This document shows positions 13,767-25,965 of a DNA stretch of 64,000 nucleotides, one piece after another (the stretch's first letter is position 1; each line of letters opens with the position of its first letter). The notes under the pieces were generated by a model that had not been told where the DNA came from, searched no databases, and saw nothing but the letters and a program-made list of their open reading frames with translations. The position numbers were made by a program, and so were the translations under genes. Origin of the DNA: Brachyhypopomus gauderio (taxonomy: Eukaryota; Chordata; Actinopteri; Gymnotiformes; Hypopomidae); the NCBI RefSeq assembly GCF_052324685.1, contig NC_135225.1, positions 1,824,358-1,888,357 on the forward strand. The letters are read 5' to 3'.

Positions 13767-14173
13767 CAGCTAGTGGGGACATGTGTCCTGACTCTGGACT
13801 ACTCAGCTAGTGGGGACATGTGTCCTGACTCTGGACTACTCAGCTAGTGAGGACATGTGTCCTGACTCTGGACTACTCAGCTAGTGAGGACATGTGTCCT
13901 GACTCTGGACTACTCAGCTAGTGGGGACATGTGTCCTGACTCTGGACTACTCAGCTAGTGGGGACATGTGTCCTGACTCTGGACTACTCAGCTAGTGAGG
14001 ACATGTGTCCTGACTCTGGACTACTCAGCTAGTGGGGACATGTGTCCTGACTCTGGACTACTCAGCTAGTGGGGACATGTGTCCTGACTCTGGACTACTC
14101 AGCTAGTGAGGACATGTGTCCTGACTCTGGACTACTCAGCTAGTGAGGACATGTGTCCTGACTCTGGACTACT
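13767..14173. repeat. 37-bp minisatellite, 11 copies
   Basis: The unit begins CAGCTAGTGGGGACATGTGT and continues CCTGACTCTGGACTACT. Starts at 13767 and 13804 fix the period at 37 bp. The only frequent variant is GTGGGG versus GTGAGG. Copies are almost identical, which suggests recent expansion. Confidence 0.95.
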
Positions 14174-17100
14174 CTGTCTGTTCCTGCTCACCTTGCCAAG
14201 ATTCCCTCTCAACATGCCTGAGAGGAGATGCCAGGTCCTTTGTCTTTTTCTCATTAATCCGCTTAATCCTGGTAGTCCTGAACTCCTCAAGAGCAAAAGA
14301 CAAAAAGCCTGACAGGTTGCTACCTGTCCAAGCTGCTCACGTGTCTTGAGGATGCCATCATACATCTCACTAGCCTGAAATCGAATTACTCTCTATCAAA
14401 GTCATCCTCAGTACTGTTGTTTCAGGGTGGAATATTTAGGGGAATTCACTCCAGTTTAAATGCCAAGGATTTACCTGAGTCATGGATTCTGTGCTAACAC
14501 AGAAGATTAACACAGGAGAGGAAGAGTTTCATTCTCACCAATTAAACTATAATGGAAAGCCAAGCAAAGTTACAGGGTAACTCATCAGAACCAGAAAGCA
14601 GCCTCATCTTCCACCAGACCTCTGAGAACAGATTAACCTACAGGCCAACCACCAGAACCACCACCAGAACCACCTCTAACACCACCTCCCGAACCACCAC
14701 TTGGGTTACTTCAAACAGTGTTTGGTAAGCAGCGTTCCACACCCACTCACCAAAAACGTCTTCCATTCTGGCTAATATCAGGGATTTTTACTTAACTCTT
14801 AGCACAACATATCTTAGGCCAGGCTACATGTGCGATTACACTATAGCATGTAATTCAGGTATGGCGGCTATGGCGTTAGGCAGTTAGACAGGCCTATAGA
14901 AACAAGTCTTGGCTTTTACTGAAGTTTGCCTCGGGGCAACTGCTACAGTATTGTGAAATATCTTGCTGTCCATTACGTACATCTAAGAAGCACCACACTT
15001 TGTCTGGTGTGACATTAGAAGTGTTAACCCTGCTGAGACAGCAGATTTGCTATGTAGAGACTGAACATGGATTTGTTGTGCTCATGCTAAACTCAAAAGA
15101 AGTGTATTCTTCCACATCAGTACTACTTGTTGTACAAGGCGGGGTGTTAAACCAGAATTTTCAGGGACACTACCTTCATTTGGTAGTATCAGCATTACAA
15201 AATAACATGAATCGACTGACAATCTGCCAAACAGAAATTCTAATAATAAAGCCATTATAGGGTAAGGGGCATGTCTGACCAATACACTGTGCTGTAACTT
15301 GCATAGAGTGATCTGAAACATAGAGACTAAGTGAAGGAGATCACACTAAGAGCATGCATGTGGGGGCACCGTCTCCACCCTCTCCAGATCATTCTGAGGT
15401 TTACACAGCCGGCAGGTCACCACGCCTCCACCAGACCTCACAGTGGTGCTCTGAATCAAAGCGTAGCTGCAACACTCCCACACCACACTGGTTTGCTCCC
15501 AGCAGTGGCGAGATGCCCTCATGAAAACACCACGCGCAAGGGCGGGACAGATGGAGGACCAGTGACAGCCATAGATGGAGGCAGCGTGTCTTGTTTACAT
15601 TCATGTGGGTGTGTAACCTTCTTGAGAAAACGTGCACTTATGGGAATTCAGGAGAAGTCAGCAGGCCGAGGTCTCGTAACTGTGCCGGTCTCAACAGCAG
15701 CTCACGCAGAAACAGCTTTGCACACGTCCCCTACAAGTTACACAAGCACTGTGTGTGAAGCAGTGAATCCGACTGAAGCCTTCGGTGCACATCTGTCTTT
15801 CTGAAGCAGTTTCTATCTCTATCACACTCTCATGTAGCACACAACCATACCCATGTGCAAGTCTCAGAAAGGAACCCAGAAGAAAACCTTTGTCACAAAA
15901 GAGTGGACCGAGACAACAGACAGAGAGAGAGAAGAGTGGACTAATGGGACAACAGACAGAGAGAGAGAAGAGTGGACTAATGGGACAACAGACAGAGAGA
16001 GAGAAGAGTGGACTAACTGAGACTGTTATTATCTCTCAACAGTTTACTGGTTTGAGTTTGAGTATTGTTTTGTTTTGTTTTGTAGTATTGTTACTACTAC
16101 TGTTGTTAGCCATCCAATCACACGTAAGCCTGTAATCTTAAACATGGCCCGTGTCTTCCCCGCACACGCTCACTGTTCGTCTTTTATGTCCATGTACTTG
16201 ACCGCAAAATGGAAGGTCAGATCAGGACAGCTTTGTCCTTGGTGCAACAGTACGAAGGCTTTGTACCAACATAATGGGGGACAGTCTTGTGTCTGTACAC
16301 TTTGGCAGGTTTAGTGGCAGGGTTGGCAGGTGTGTACAGCTCCTCCTTATTTCAGGATCTGATGGAGGTGCATCAATCATTTAAATCCATGTCTGCCTGG
16401 GACACGGGAACAAAGACCAGATCAGACTCCAGACCCACAGGGTGGCCACACAACCATCACATACTACACATCTGCCATATTAGGGCACGTAAAGGGACAA
16501 TGATTAATGATTGCACATCCTCACCAGATCGAGATGGGGGAGAAACTTCTCATAATGATTAGGGAGGACAAGCAGCCACAATGATCAGTTATTAAACTCT
16601 GCTTAAAGTCTCCAAAGTGGACGAGTAAATGTGGGAGCCATAACAAGGCTCTCAGACTGCATTTCGTTGCCTGTACGTGTACTGAGCAATGACAGCAAAG
16701 TTGAATTCATCAACCTATGAATCTATCCATCAGATACAATAATTAAGCTTTGGACTGCTAATACGTGAGTTAATTAATATGTTATTACACTACATTTAAC
16801 CACCTTTCAATAAAAAACCCCTTACAAAAGGAATGTGCTGCATACATAGGTTTGAACTGAATTGATTTGTACAGAAGATTCCCTTGTACGTTAGCAGTCC
16901 ACGCACGAGCGACCAGAGCCCATGGCTGCATCAGCAATCGGACTGTGCGTTCAACCTTCAAAAAGAGATTTCTGCTATTTTCACCATTTTCTTACATATG
17001 AGATTGCTACGTACACGAGTGTGGCCAGGGCGATGCCTGGCTGCCTTCAGAGATGTGTGTGCAACTCGATCTTGTTTTGTCTGGATATTTAACATCAGAT

Positions 17101-17470
17101 TATATGACTGCACTCGGTGAGGGTAATATGGCTCTCTGCAGCTGCGGGGAATATTTATGACAGGCTGTGCACCCTCTCTCTCCGTCTCTACGCAACCAGG
17201 ATATCTGAGCATTGATCACAGGCCTCCGAGCTGCAGTGAAACCGGTGGCATCACAGGGGAACAACAGCGAGACACATCTGCACATGCTGAGAACGGTGCG
17301 CGTGCAGGGTGACGTGTGCGGGGTGACGTGTACACAATCATGACAATAATGACAATAATGCACAGGGGGGGGGGGGGGGGGGTGCAGGGATGTTCCTGGA
17401 GTTGATGAAAACACTCGCACAGATAAGACATTGTGTTGCTGTGTTAAGCCGATAGTCTGTGCTGGATAAC
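14174..17470. other. Non-coding, probable prkce intron 1 (proximal part)
   Basis: I find no conserved exon on either strand. Small repeats include a 36-bp unit repeated three times (15912-16020, annotated separately) and a poly-G run near 17366-17382. The short open frames here show no recognisable domain. Confidence 0.5.
15912..16020. repeat. 36-bp tandem repeat, three copies
   Basis: The unit contains (GA)n followed by AGAGTGGACTAATGGGACAA. Three near-identical copies are visible, with the last ending in GGACTAACTG. It is short and young-looking. Confidence 0.9.
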
Positions 17471-17508
17471 ACACACACGTTAGACAGCGGTTGCACATAC
17501 CCAGTAAC

Positions 17509-17549
<41 letters not shown>

Positions 17550-17640
17550 ACGGTGGTTGCACATACCCAGTAACACACGTTAGATGGTGCTTGCACATAC
17601 CCAGTAACACACACACGTTAGACAGTGGTTGTACATACCC

Positions 17641-17681
<41 letters not shown>

Positions 17682-17851
17682 AGCGGTGGCTGCACATACC
17701 CAGTAACACACACACACACACTCACACACACACACACACACACGTTAGACGGTGGCTGCACATACCCAGTAACACACACACACGTTAGAAGGTGCTTGCA
17801 CATACCCAGTAAAACACACACACACACGTTAGACGGTGGCTGCACATACCC

Positions 17852-17889
<38 letters not shown>

Positions 17890-17914
17890 TAGAAGGTGCT
17901 TGCACATACCCAGT
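17471..17914 (-). repeat. Minisatellite made of copies of the prkce exon 1 splice donor
   Basis: Read on the minus strand, each unit has ACTGGGTATGTGCA, then (A/G)GC(A/C)ACC, then T(T/G)CTAAC-type sequence and a (GT)n tract of variable length. The core occurs at about 17904 (the real donor), 17844, 17800, 17760, 17694, 17633, 17595, 17561 and 17495. That makes nine copies, eight of them intronic. The duplicated core includes the last five exon bases (ACTGG), so the array must derive from the exon-intron boundary. Spacing varies with the (CA)n length. Confidence 0.93.
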
Positions 17915-18257
17915 CCTCGAAGTGTTTGCTGCTATTCTGCAGCAGGTCCTCGAACTGGATGGTGCAGTTGGCCACAAAGTCGTCGTATCCGAGAGGCGCG
18001 TCGTGAAACACCGACAGCTCGATCTTCCTCCCGTCACGCACCTCTGTGACAAACTCGTCGTGCCAGGCAGGACTGTTGGTCTTCTGCTTGGTGGAGGTTT
18101 GACCCACACGAGAATCGTCCACGTTGAGGGCGATGTACGTGTCCAGCTGGAAGCTTTGGGTCTTCGGGCCCACCGCGTGCCTCAGGGACCAGGCTGTGGG
18201 CTTCAGGTCCAACGCTGCACAAATCTTGATCTTCAACAGTCCGTTAAAGACCACCAT
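17910..18257 (-). CDS. prkce: Protein kinase C epsilon, coding exon 1 (C2 domain), partial gene
   Basis: PKC-epsilon is a calcium-independent, diacylglycerol-activated serine/threonine kinase. This exon encodes residues 1-116, essentially the N-terminal novel-type C2 domain that directs membrane and anchoring-protein binding. The start [13 protein letters not shown] and the stretches [54 protein letters not shown] and [12 protein letters not shown] identify the epsilon isoform rather than eta. The ATG is at 18257-18255 on the minus strand. The exon ends in TGG at 17910 before the donor GTATGT (17909-17904), in phase 0. The C1, kinase and C-terminal exons are not visible and should lie beyond position 1. 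Teleosts can carry two copies (a and b); I cannot tell which this is. Oddity: the donor is the first unit of a minisatellite of donor copies. Confidence 0.95.
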
Positions 18258-19100
18258 GGTGCTAGCGTGATGATCTACAGCCAGTACTAAAGCAAACGCG
18301 TCGGGGTGGACGGTCCTTTATTTTCGCCACTTCGGGGTTCGGGAAATGATTGAAAACAGGACAGAAACCCGCTCCGACTTCTGTTGGTGTTGACGGTGAA
18401 ATGCTCGTCCTCGCAGATCTTCAAGGTCCAGTCCTGCAGGCGGTCCGGACGGGGAGAAGGATCTCACTGGTGGCTTCTCACCGTGCTTTTCCACGCTGAG
18501 ATCATACATGTGCTGTGGAGTCCGACAAAACCCCCATAGTGGAGAACGACCATGAAAACGTTGATCGTAATGATCGTTAAATAAAATAACCTCAATCGTC
18601 CAGTAGACGCACAACGACCATCCCACACCTCACCGGGAGCTAAACCTGCCAGAAGTGGACCTCCTCTAGAAGTGGACCTCCTCAGGGGCAGCCTCCTTCA
18701 CGAGAAGCGCTCCTGGTCCCCCTGGAAGTGGAGCGGGATGTGGCGTGTCCTCCCTGCATCTGGAACATCTACCACACGCTTCGTGAGCTCCTCCGAGGAG
18801 ATGAAGCGTTTGGGTCCGAGGCTCTGCGGAGAACGAGTGCGGTGTTCGGGCTCGTTTCAGGCTCCCAGCCTTCTTTTTTTTCTCTTGCTCGGTGCTGAGT
18901 TTCCTGCCGTTCTGCCGCTCCCCTCCTGTCTGAGCGCTGGTGCAGGAAATGCGCAAAACGCGTCAGTGTGTCGGAGGCTCTGCGGCTCTGCGGCTCTGCT
19001 GTGCGGCTCCTCGGGACCGCACACCCCCGTGTCTCCAGTGGTGTGAAACACACCGAGTCCTGTACTGACCAGCCCCTGTGGACAGAACCTTAATCACCAA
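18258..19100 (-). promoter_or_regulatory. Probable prkce 5' UTR and CpG-rich promoter region
   Basis: The sequence upstream of the prkce start codon is GC-rich and CpG-rich, particularly 18660-19060. That fits a CpG-island promoter with a 5' UTR. Open frames here on both strands have no recognisable domain. I cannot fix a transcription start site. Confidence 0.45.
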
Positions 19101-19630
19101 TGACGGGATCACTGGTGTCTTTCATCTGATCTTTAGAGCCATGCAGGCTGTAACCTCAGATCTAGTCAATACGTCCACGACACTTTGGCGTTGTGTATTT
19201 TTGGGTGTCACATCGACCTCAAAGTAGAGTGACTTCTCCTAGCGACTTCGGTGCTAAATGTGAAGTAATGATGAGCGAGGCTGTTTCTCGGCTCCTTTAA
19301 CTCCTCAAGAGTCTCGCTGTCCAAAGTGGACGTGTTGTCTATTTTTTCAGTTGTTTTTATAAATGTAAGATGTATAATGTGTCTGGCACCGTCAGATCAT
19401 TACATTACACCCACATTACAGGTGTTGGTGCGTTTTCTTTTATTTTGTTTCACTTTTCGTCAGTCTCAAATGTATTGGTAAAAAACAACACTACACAGGT
19501 GTATTAGTACAGTAGTATTCGTCATTATACACGCTGAGTTCATGTGGAGCGCCATCGTGTGGTTGGAATTCACATGATCATCTGAGCCCAGCAAAGTCGA
19601 ATATAACTCAAATTGGGCAGTTGTTTGTGT

Positions 19631-19684
<54 letters not shown>

Positions 19685-21450
19685 TTAAGACACATTATTT
19701 CTGTTTGTAACCCAGTACTTATTTTATTTGGTTTACTACAGTATTACATTAAAGTGAGTCGTTTTCGTGGAATTAGCTCCCTAAACAATATAGTTAACGT
19801 TTAGACTGCGTAATTTAAAACTTAATCTTGGTAACATAGAATAGTATTAGAAGATTTAATGCGTTTCCTGCATTACATATACAGGCCAACGGTTTCTCAT
19901 TTCGGTACCTGGTAATGAGCTCACTAGATGGCAGTGTGGTCTTTTAAAAAGGCTTCAATATGTTGCATGCGATATATTTTGTGTCTACAGAATTAACATA
20001 ATTTACTATTTTTTGTTCAGATCAATAAGATTAGTTTTTCTTATTCCGTGTCCTGTATTTATTTGTCACTTAGTTGATAGTAAATACATTTAAAGTAATA
20101 ATTTGTCTGTTTTGAAGGTTGAGTTTGCTCTGTTCCCTGTAGTTGGAGACGTGTCTTTAGCTGAAGACAAACCCAGACGAACCTTCAACAAGATCACCTG
20201 CAAGTCTGTACGAACCAGTGTTGAAACCAAACATTCCAGTTACAAACACCACGTGGACTTTAAAAGTGTCGAAAGAACATAACGCACAATGCGGTTTTGT
20301 TTTAAAAGACAGTTAAATAAGTAATGAGAGCCCTGGCGAAGTGAGAGAAACAAAGACCGATAATTATCTTTTTATTCCCATCTTACATCACACAATTTTC
20401 TGAATTTTCTCTGTTGATTATTTCATCTCGTGTTTCTTCTGTCTCCGCCACAATAATAAAATTAGCGATTTTGTTTTGCTGGAACCGAATGAAGATCTTG
20501 CTTAGCTTGTGATCTGTCTGGGGTTTCTGCTCAGACTCCTGCAGTAGTCCAAGATGTTCAGCTCCACGTTAGATCACATGATCCCAGCATGGAGCATCTC
20601 TCCAACTCATGACATGAGGGAGAGAAGGTCTGCTCCTTTGACTCTGACAGGCCCAATCTGATGGGTGTACATGCCCCTTGAGGGGTACTGCCAGGGCCCT
20701 GGGGCATACTCCACCCAAACCCAATATACCACCATCCACCTTTGTACTGTCGTAGAAACCACTTTCAGTGAATGCCAGATTAGACAGCAATTTCGGGAAA
20801 TGTGACATGTATGGTCAAAGTGTCTTCTCTCTGCTGGAAAAAAAGTAGGACGGTTCCAAATATACTTGTACTTTATGAATTTAAAAATAGCTTAGTAGAT
20901 TTGTGTAAGTTATCCACTGAAGTGGATGAAGAAACTGGTCGAAAGGCTTCTTACAGTTTCTACTTTTTAGACACACTTAAGTTTCTTTCCATCTTGCTGT
21001 AAGCCAAAGCCTTGAACTGGGCTATTTATTTGTCTTAATGTAAGAAATCCTAAATTTTTTATGGAGCTTTCGGTAATTAATGTGTTTAACAACCTCACAA
21101 AGTATTTCAGTGTCATTTGACATGTTTATAATGAACAGCTGGCGATGCAGAGCTTTTTACGTCACACCTTCACTGTCTTTTCTCCATTAAAAAACACACA
21201 CAAAAATAACACATTAGAAGATTAGAAGATAGAGTATTAGAAGACAGAGTATTAGAAGACAGAGTATTAGAAGACCGAGTATTAGATAGAGTACAGAGTA
21301 TTAGAAGATAAGTCACACAACGTATACATGACAATATATTAAATATATTACTAGTAACCACATACAACGGGGTATCAAAAAAGAAAGCGAGTTAAATCTA
21401 GTCAAACGTTTAAAACTAAAGAAAACTTGCAGTAGGCTACATACAAAACA
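19101..21450. other. Intergenic spacer between prkce and socs5
   Basis: No gene is seen. A (GT)n microsatellite lies at about 19624-19682. A 15-bp imperfect tandem repeat containing AGAGTATTAGAAGAC lies at about 21220-21310. The rest is AT-rich unique-looking sequence. Confidence 0.5.
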
Positions 21451-21990
21451 CACAATATGCGACACAAAAAGAGCCTCGTTCACACTCGCATTGTCTCAGC
21501 TCTCCACGTTTTCAGGATGGCAACTGAGGCGAGTCTCTCGCTCTCTCTAACCTCATTGGACGCCTGGGACGCCCGTCACTCCACCTGCGGCCAGTCATGT
21601 TTCTCCATTCGTGTGTCCCCGCCTTTGCCCCCACCCATCGGAAGTGAGTTGTCCGTTCATTGGTCGAGCAGGGTCCCGACCCCGCCCGCTCTTTCACGTT
21701 ATTCGCCCCCCCGGTTCTCTGGGCTCCACCGTCACATTGGCCGTCGAGAAGGAGGAAGACGCGGCCGAGACTGGGAGAACTGGGAGCACTGGCCCGGGAT
21801 CAAACGGGCATTCCACAGCACCACAATTACACACGCACAATTCGCAGTTTTTTCCTCATTTAAACAGTAATAACAAGACGGAGGTGTGAAATGACGAGCG
21901 GGAGTGTGTCACGTTATTTCGGCCCCGGTGAAGCGTTTGTGGGGCAGCTGCGAGTCTGACATCTTCATCCAGACAAAAGAGACACGAGCA
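21451..21990 (+). promoter_or_regulatory. Probable socs5 CpG-island promoter with three inverted CCAAT boxes
   Basis: GC content and CpG density rise sharply here compared with the AT-rich flanks. Three ATTGG (reverse CCAAT, NF-Y type) boxes lie at 21555-21559, 21659-21663 and 21736-21740. A consensus donor follows at 22001. This fits a TATA-less housekeeping-type promoter for socs5. No experimental start site can be read from sequence. Confidence 0.5.
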
Positions 21991-22000
21991 GGACGCAGAG
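21860..22000 (+). other. socs5: Probable noncoding first exon of socs5 (5' boundary uncertain)
   Basis: A strong donor, GCAGAG followed by GTGAGC, ends a CpG-rich stretch at 22000. SOCS5 in vertebrates has a noncoding first exon and a single coding exon, and the coding exon at 30616 has an acceptor with 17 bases of 5' UTR before the ATG. I infer that this donor joins that acceptor across about 8.6 kb. The 5' end shown is a guess. Confidence 0.45.
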
Positions 22001-22214
22001 GTGAGCGCTCCGTTCACAAACACCAACACAAAACCCTGAACATGTTCAGCCGACATGTCCAGCTTGTCCTGTACCGTTTTTGTAGCCAGGCTTTTTGTTA
22101 ACGTTTGGCCTGTTGGCAAACATGTAACTCTGGTTACATTAAATGTAACGGAACGCGAGCGATGTTTCGCTGGGATTTACAGTGTTGCCCCGCGAGCCCC
22201 GGCGCGCGCTCCAC

Positions 22215-22624
22215 GTCTCCTCGAGTAACTGGAGAAGTTAGGAGATCCTGGCTGGAGAAGTTAGGAGAGCCTGTCTGGAGAAGTTAGGAGAGCCTGTCTG
22301 GAGAAGTTAGGAGAGCCTGTCTGGAGAAGTTAGGAGAGCCTGGTTGGAGAAGTTAGGAAAGCCTGTCTGGAGAAGTTAGGAGAGCCTGGTTGGAGAAGTT
22401 AGGAGAGCCTGGTTGGAGAAGTTAGGAGAGCCTGGTTGGAGAAGTTAGGAGAGCCTGGTTGGAGAAGTTAGGAGATCCTGGTTGGAGAAGTTAGGAGATC
22501 CTGGCTGGAGAAGTTAGGAGATCCTGGCTGGAGAAGTTAGGAGATCCTGGCTGGAGAAGTTAGGAGATCCTGGCTGGAGAAGTTAGGAGATCCTGGCTGG
22601 AGAAGTTAGGAGAACCTGGCTGGT
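22215..22624. repeat. 23-bp minisatellite, about 18 copies, in socs5 intron 1
   Basis: The unit is GGAGAAGTTAGGAGAGCCTG plus a (TCT/GTT/GCT) variable triplet. It starts about 215 bases after the inferred socs5 donor. Variants cluster in blocks: GTCT at the left, GGTT in the middle, and TCCTGGCT at the right. This suggests successive local expansions. Confidence 0.95.
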
Positions 22625-23502
22625 CAGTGCCTGCAAAACCTCCAGCTCTAGTCTTTACTCGTGTTTGTTACTGACACAGACATGTTCCTAGTTTTCAATA
22701 CTATATGCACAGGCGTGTATGATCAGACAAGCTAGTGGTGTTGCATTATTTGTGAGAAGTTTAGCCTTCCTTAAATTATAAATTTGGAAGTAAAACGTGG
22801 GCTGTGTTGTCCGAATGACTGAGCTTCTATGAATGTTCAACTTCACAGTACAAGTTTCACCCGAGACATTTTTGTGCAAACCTCTCATGTTTGAAGCACT
22901 AAAAGGCCTGTTTTTATAAAATGGCTGTTTTACAAGTCAATGGGATTTTTCAATTTATATATAATTCAAGTAGGAAGTATATATATATGATTATTGATTA
23001 TCCATATTCATGTCCATATTATATATGATTATTGAATATCCTGCTCTTAGATTACTAAAGTTTGCTTGTCTTTTCCTACTCCATTGTGAGACAAAATAAC
23101 CGAGGTTTGATTAAATTTATTTCAAAAAACGTATGCAAGTGTGTTCTGTAGTTTAACTCTGCCTGTTGTCCTTTAGATGAGGTCTGTGAATATTGGATCA
23201 GCAGTTATCATTACTACTCTTGGGAATTCTTGGGAATTCTTTGCCCTGCTGCATCTTTGGGATTTTCCTGTTCCTGCACACCTGACTCATCACATGAAGA
23301 GCTTGTCAGTTACTTCATAATCTGAGTGTAAGATCTGAAAATGTGCAGTGCACGGAAGTTCCAAAAAAATATAAAGTATATAATCTAAACACCAAAGAAT
23401 TGACAGAAGGAGCATGAAGATGATTAGAGGTGACTAGCTTCAGTTTACTGTAGTAAGAGATATTGAAAATATTGTATTTTAGCTTGGTGGGCCAATATAT
23501 AT

Positions 23503-23516
23503 ACACACACACACAT

Positions 23517-23602
<86 letters not shown>
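23503..23602. repeat. (CA)n/(TA)n microsatellite
   Basis: Alternating ACAC then about 37 TA dinucleotides. It abuts the left arm of the inverted repeat that follows. Confidence 0.95.
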
Positions 23603-23608
<6 letters not shown>

Positions 23609-23694
23609 CATGTATATATATCACAGACACAAGCTAATGAAGTTTATATATATTTTTCATTAGCTTATGTCTGTGATATATATACATGTCTCAT
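23603..23694. repeat. Near-perfect 39-bp inverted repeat (hairpin) in socs5 intron 1
   Basis: The left arm (23603-23641) begins ATGAGACATGTATATATATC. The right arm (23656-23694) is its reverse complement with a single mismatch (CTTG versus CTTA in the arm). The loop is 14 bases. The transcript would fold into a 39-bp stem, which is long for a chance palindrome. It could be a foldback or MITE-type element inserted in TA-rich DNA, or a hairpin RNA. The sequence alone does not decide between them. Confidence 0.9.
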
Positions 23695-25654
23695 ACGTGG
23701 AAGGTATTTGTAATGAGTTGCCTGTGTGGAAATGTGCTATATTTAGTTAATTAGTGTCCTGTACTACACAGTATCTGCCACCATAGCTGATCCTTCACTA
23801 ATTATTGCATTAAAGTCAGCTGGAGGAAGACGTGTTACGTGTTTGGTTCAGGACCAAACCATTTGGGAAACCAGCTCGGGTGAAGTAGCCCATACCAAAC
23901 TGTAAAATACTTCAGTCACATCTAAACCAGAACAAAAATGCGGTATGAGTTCAAAGTGCTCTAATGGAATTAAACTGATGCAGATTTGGTACAGTTTTAT
24001 TTAATCCTGATAAAGAGTAATATTGGATCAAGTGCTGTCACCATTCTTGGGTGTAACACTAATGGATTTCTTTGGTGACACAGGGTCTAACAGGCTAACA
24101 CAAGCACAAGACATTATTTTTGTCATTTAAACATCAGCCGAGGCCCTCGTAGAGGTGCTGATGCTGTAAGTGGCGTCAGTGTGGCAGGCACTCACCTTTC
24201 CTCTGAGGGCTATGCTCTGAAAGTGAGCCAGGCTACCAAAACATCTATTTATCCTCCTTGGAAAAAGAGTGATTACGTGCTTAATGTTATCTGAACGCAG
24301 GGCCACTCATCGAGACCCCATGAGGGTGGGTGTGCCGAGCTGGACGTAAGAGCAGAGGGTGATTTTTGGGTTCAGTGTGGGCCAGTATTGCTCTAGTCTG
24401 CACTCAGCTCCTCCAGGTTGGTCATTGGTCAGATGCCTTTTTACTTTTCTTTTTTTTTTATACTGTATTTGATGTAATTGTTCATCCTGTGGAAATGACA
24501 CGTCTCTCTGCCCATTTTGTTTTTGACAATCCATTTTGTTTCAATGGTTATATAGTAGTTTGGTGTTAATTGCAGTGGCTCATACGCTCATATTTAGTAT
24601 ATTTACTTGCTGCCGACAGTGTTGTTCCTGATGGACAATGTCGGTGACCCTGAATCACATTTTCTATGCTCTCTGTTTCATTTTTTACCTTTTCCTCTTT
24701 CGATCCCATTATAACAACGGCAAAGGCCTTACCACACACCACCACCACACACGCTGTCTAGACGCACCTAACACGCTCTCTCACTCCACCATTATTTCCT
24801 TCAATGAGGTGCATGGCAGGTGTGAAAGACACAAACACTTGTTTAACTAATTTGGCATCAGGTCTGTTATGTTCGCCTATTATCTTCTGTTTCATGTGGC
24901 AATTTCTTTGATGCCTAATTATAATGGGAGACGCTGGACATGGTTTGATTAGTTAGTAGCGTTACATACATTACTGATCAACCATGCTCCCTGCACAAAT
25001 GATTGTGCTTGTAACTGCTCGTAAGCCTGTAAGATATTCTTCTTTTACTGTTTACCATGTCCTTATCCACATCATTTATTTTGTGCTTTAAACATTTTTT
25101 TTTTTTGCAGCCAGAGTCTCCCTGCACTTTTGCACAAAATGACATTTGTTTCTGTGCTCCAGAGCATGACTGATGTACTTGACTTAAAGTTGAGCAATTA
25201 ACTGTGTTTGAGTTGCAGCCTAATGAGTCTTACCCAGCCCCCAAGTTCACGCTTGTTCCCCCAACTGGATGTGAGGTTATGATCGTGTCTTTAACATTCC
25301 TGCACACTACTTCCTCCTAACTCAGACCCTTCTGTTTTGGCACAACCTAGGCAGTGCTGTGCACGGAGGAATGCTTAAAATGACCACCGAAGTTTTAAAA
25401 TGTCTTTACACTCGCCCTTGGACACATTTATGGCATAAAACGCATTGGTGTTGTCCAAGACATCTTGCATAACAGTTTTCTATGGCAAACCATGGTCTAA
25501 CTTTTACCGCATTTTCCTGACCTGCAAAATCACCTGGGTCTCACTTTCATTTACTTGATAGTACAGCTTAGTGTAATCATGCAAATTGTTTCACTATTGC
25601 AGGCCAGTGTGCTTAATGATTGATTTAATTATTGTGCTCCAGATTCTGTTTTCG

Positions 25655-25965
25655 CAGAGGTGGCCTTTGTGAACAGGACTTTGGGCTGACAGTTGGAAGG
25701 GTTCTGGTCTAAGTCCTGCCTAGTCCTAGTCCTAGTCCTAGTTCTGCCATTCAGCTACAGTTGGGCCCTTGACTGAAGCCCATAACCTGCTCCAGGTGCT
25801 CTCTGTCATAGCTGACCCTGTGTTGACATAGAAACTGGATTATGTGAAGGGAAGCATTTTGTTGAAATTTATATATGATCAAATAAAGCCATTGTCTCTA
25901 CATCTTCATCTAAATGTATATATGATCAAATAAAGGCATTGTCTCTACATCTTCATCTAAAGGTT
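25655..25965 (+). mobile_element. tRNA-type SINE remnant with duplicated 3' tail
   Basis: The segment contains the typical fish SINE body order: a TTGGGCCCTTGACTGAAGCC-like block, AACCTGCTCCAGG, GCTGACCCTGTG, GGATTATGTGAAGG and a tail with ATGATCAAATAAAG. The tail (ending CATTGTCTCTACATCTTCAT) is repeated once, 47 bp later. A short AGTCCT tandem lies in the 5' part. The copy is diverged. The assignment rests on recognised motif order, not a database match. Confidence 0.65.

Larger units (their letters stand above)
22625..25640. other. socs5 intron 1, mostly unique sequence
   Basis: No coding exon is seen. It holds a (CA)n(TA)n microsatellite (about 23503-23604) followed by the inverted repeat at 23603-23694, which is listed separately. 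The remainder is AT-rich. Confidence 0.5.

Noticed and set aside
3541..14173. CRISPR-like arrays
   Set aside because: The repeats are head-to-tail without unique spacers, in a vertebrate intron; they are minisatellites.
20569..20808. Minus-strand 79-codon frame
   Set aside because: I considered a retroelement fragment but found no motif that supports a family.
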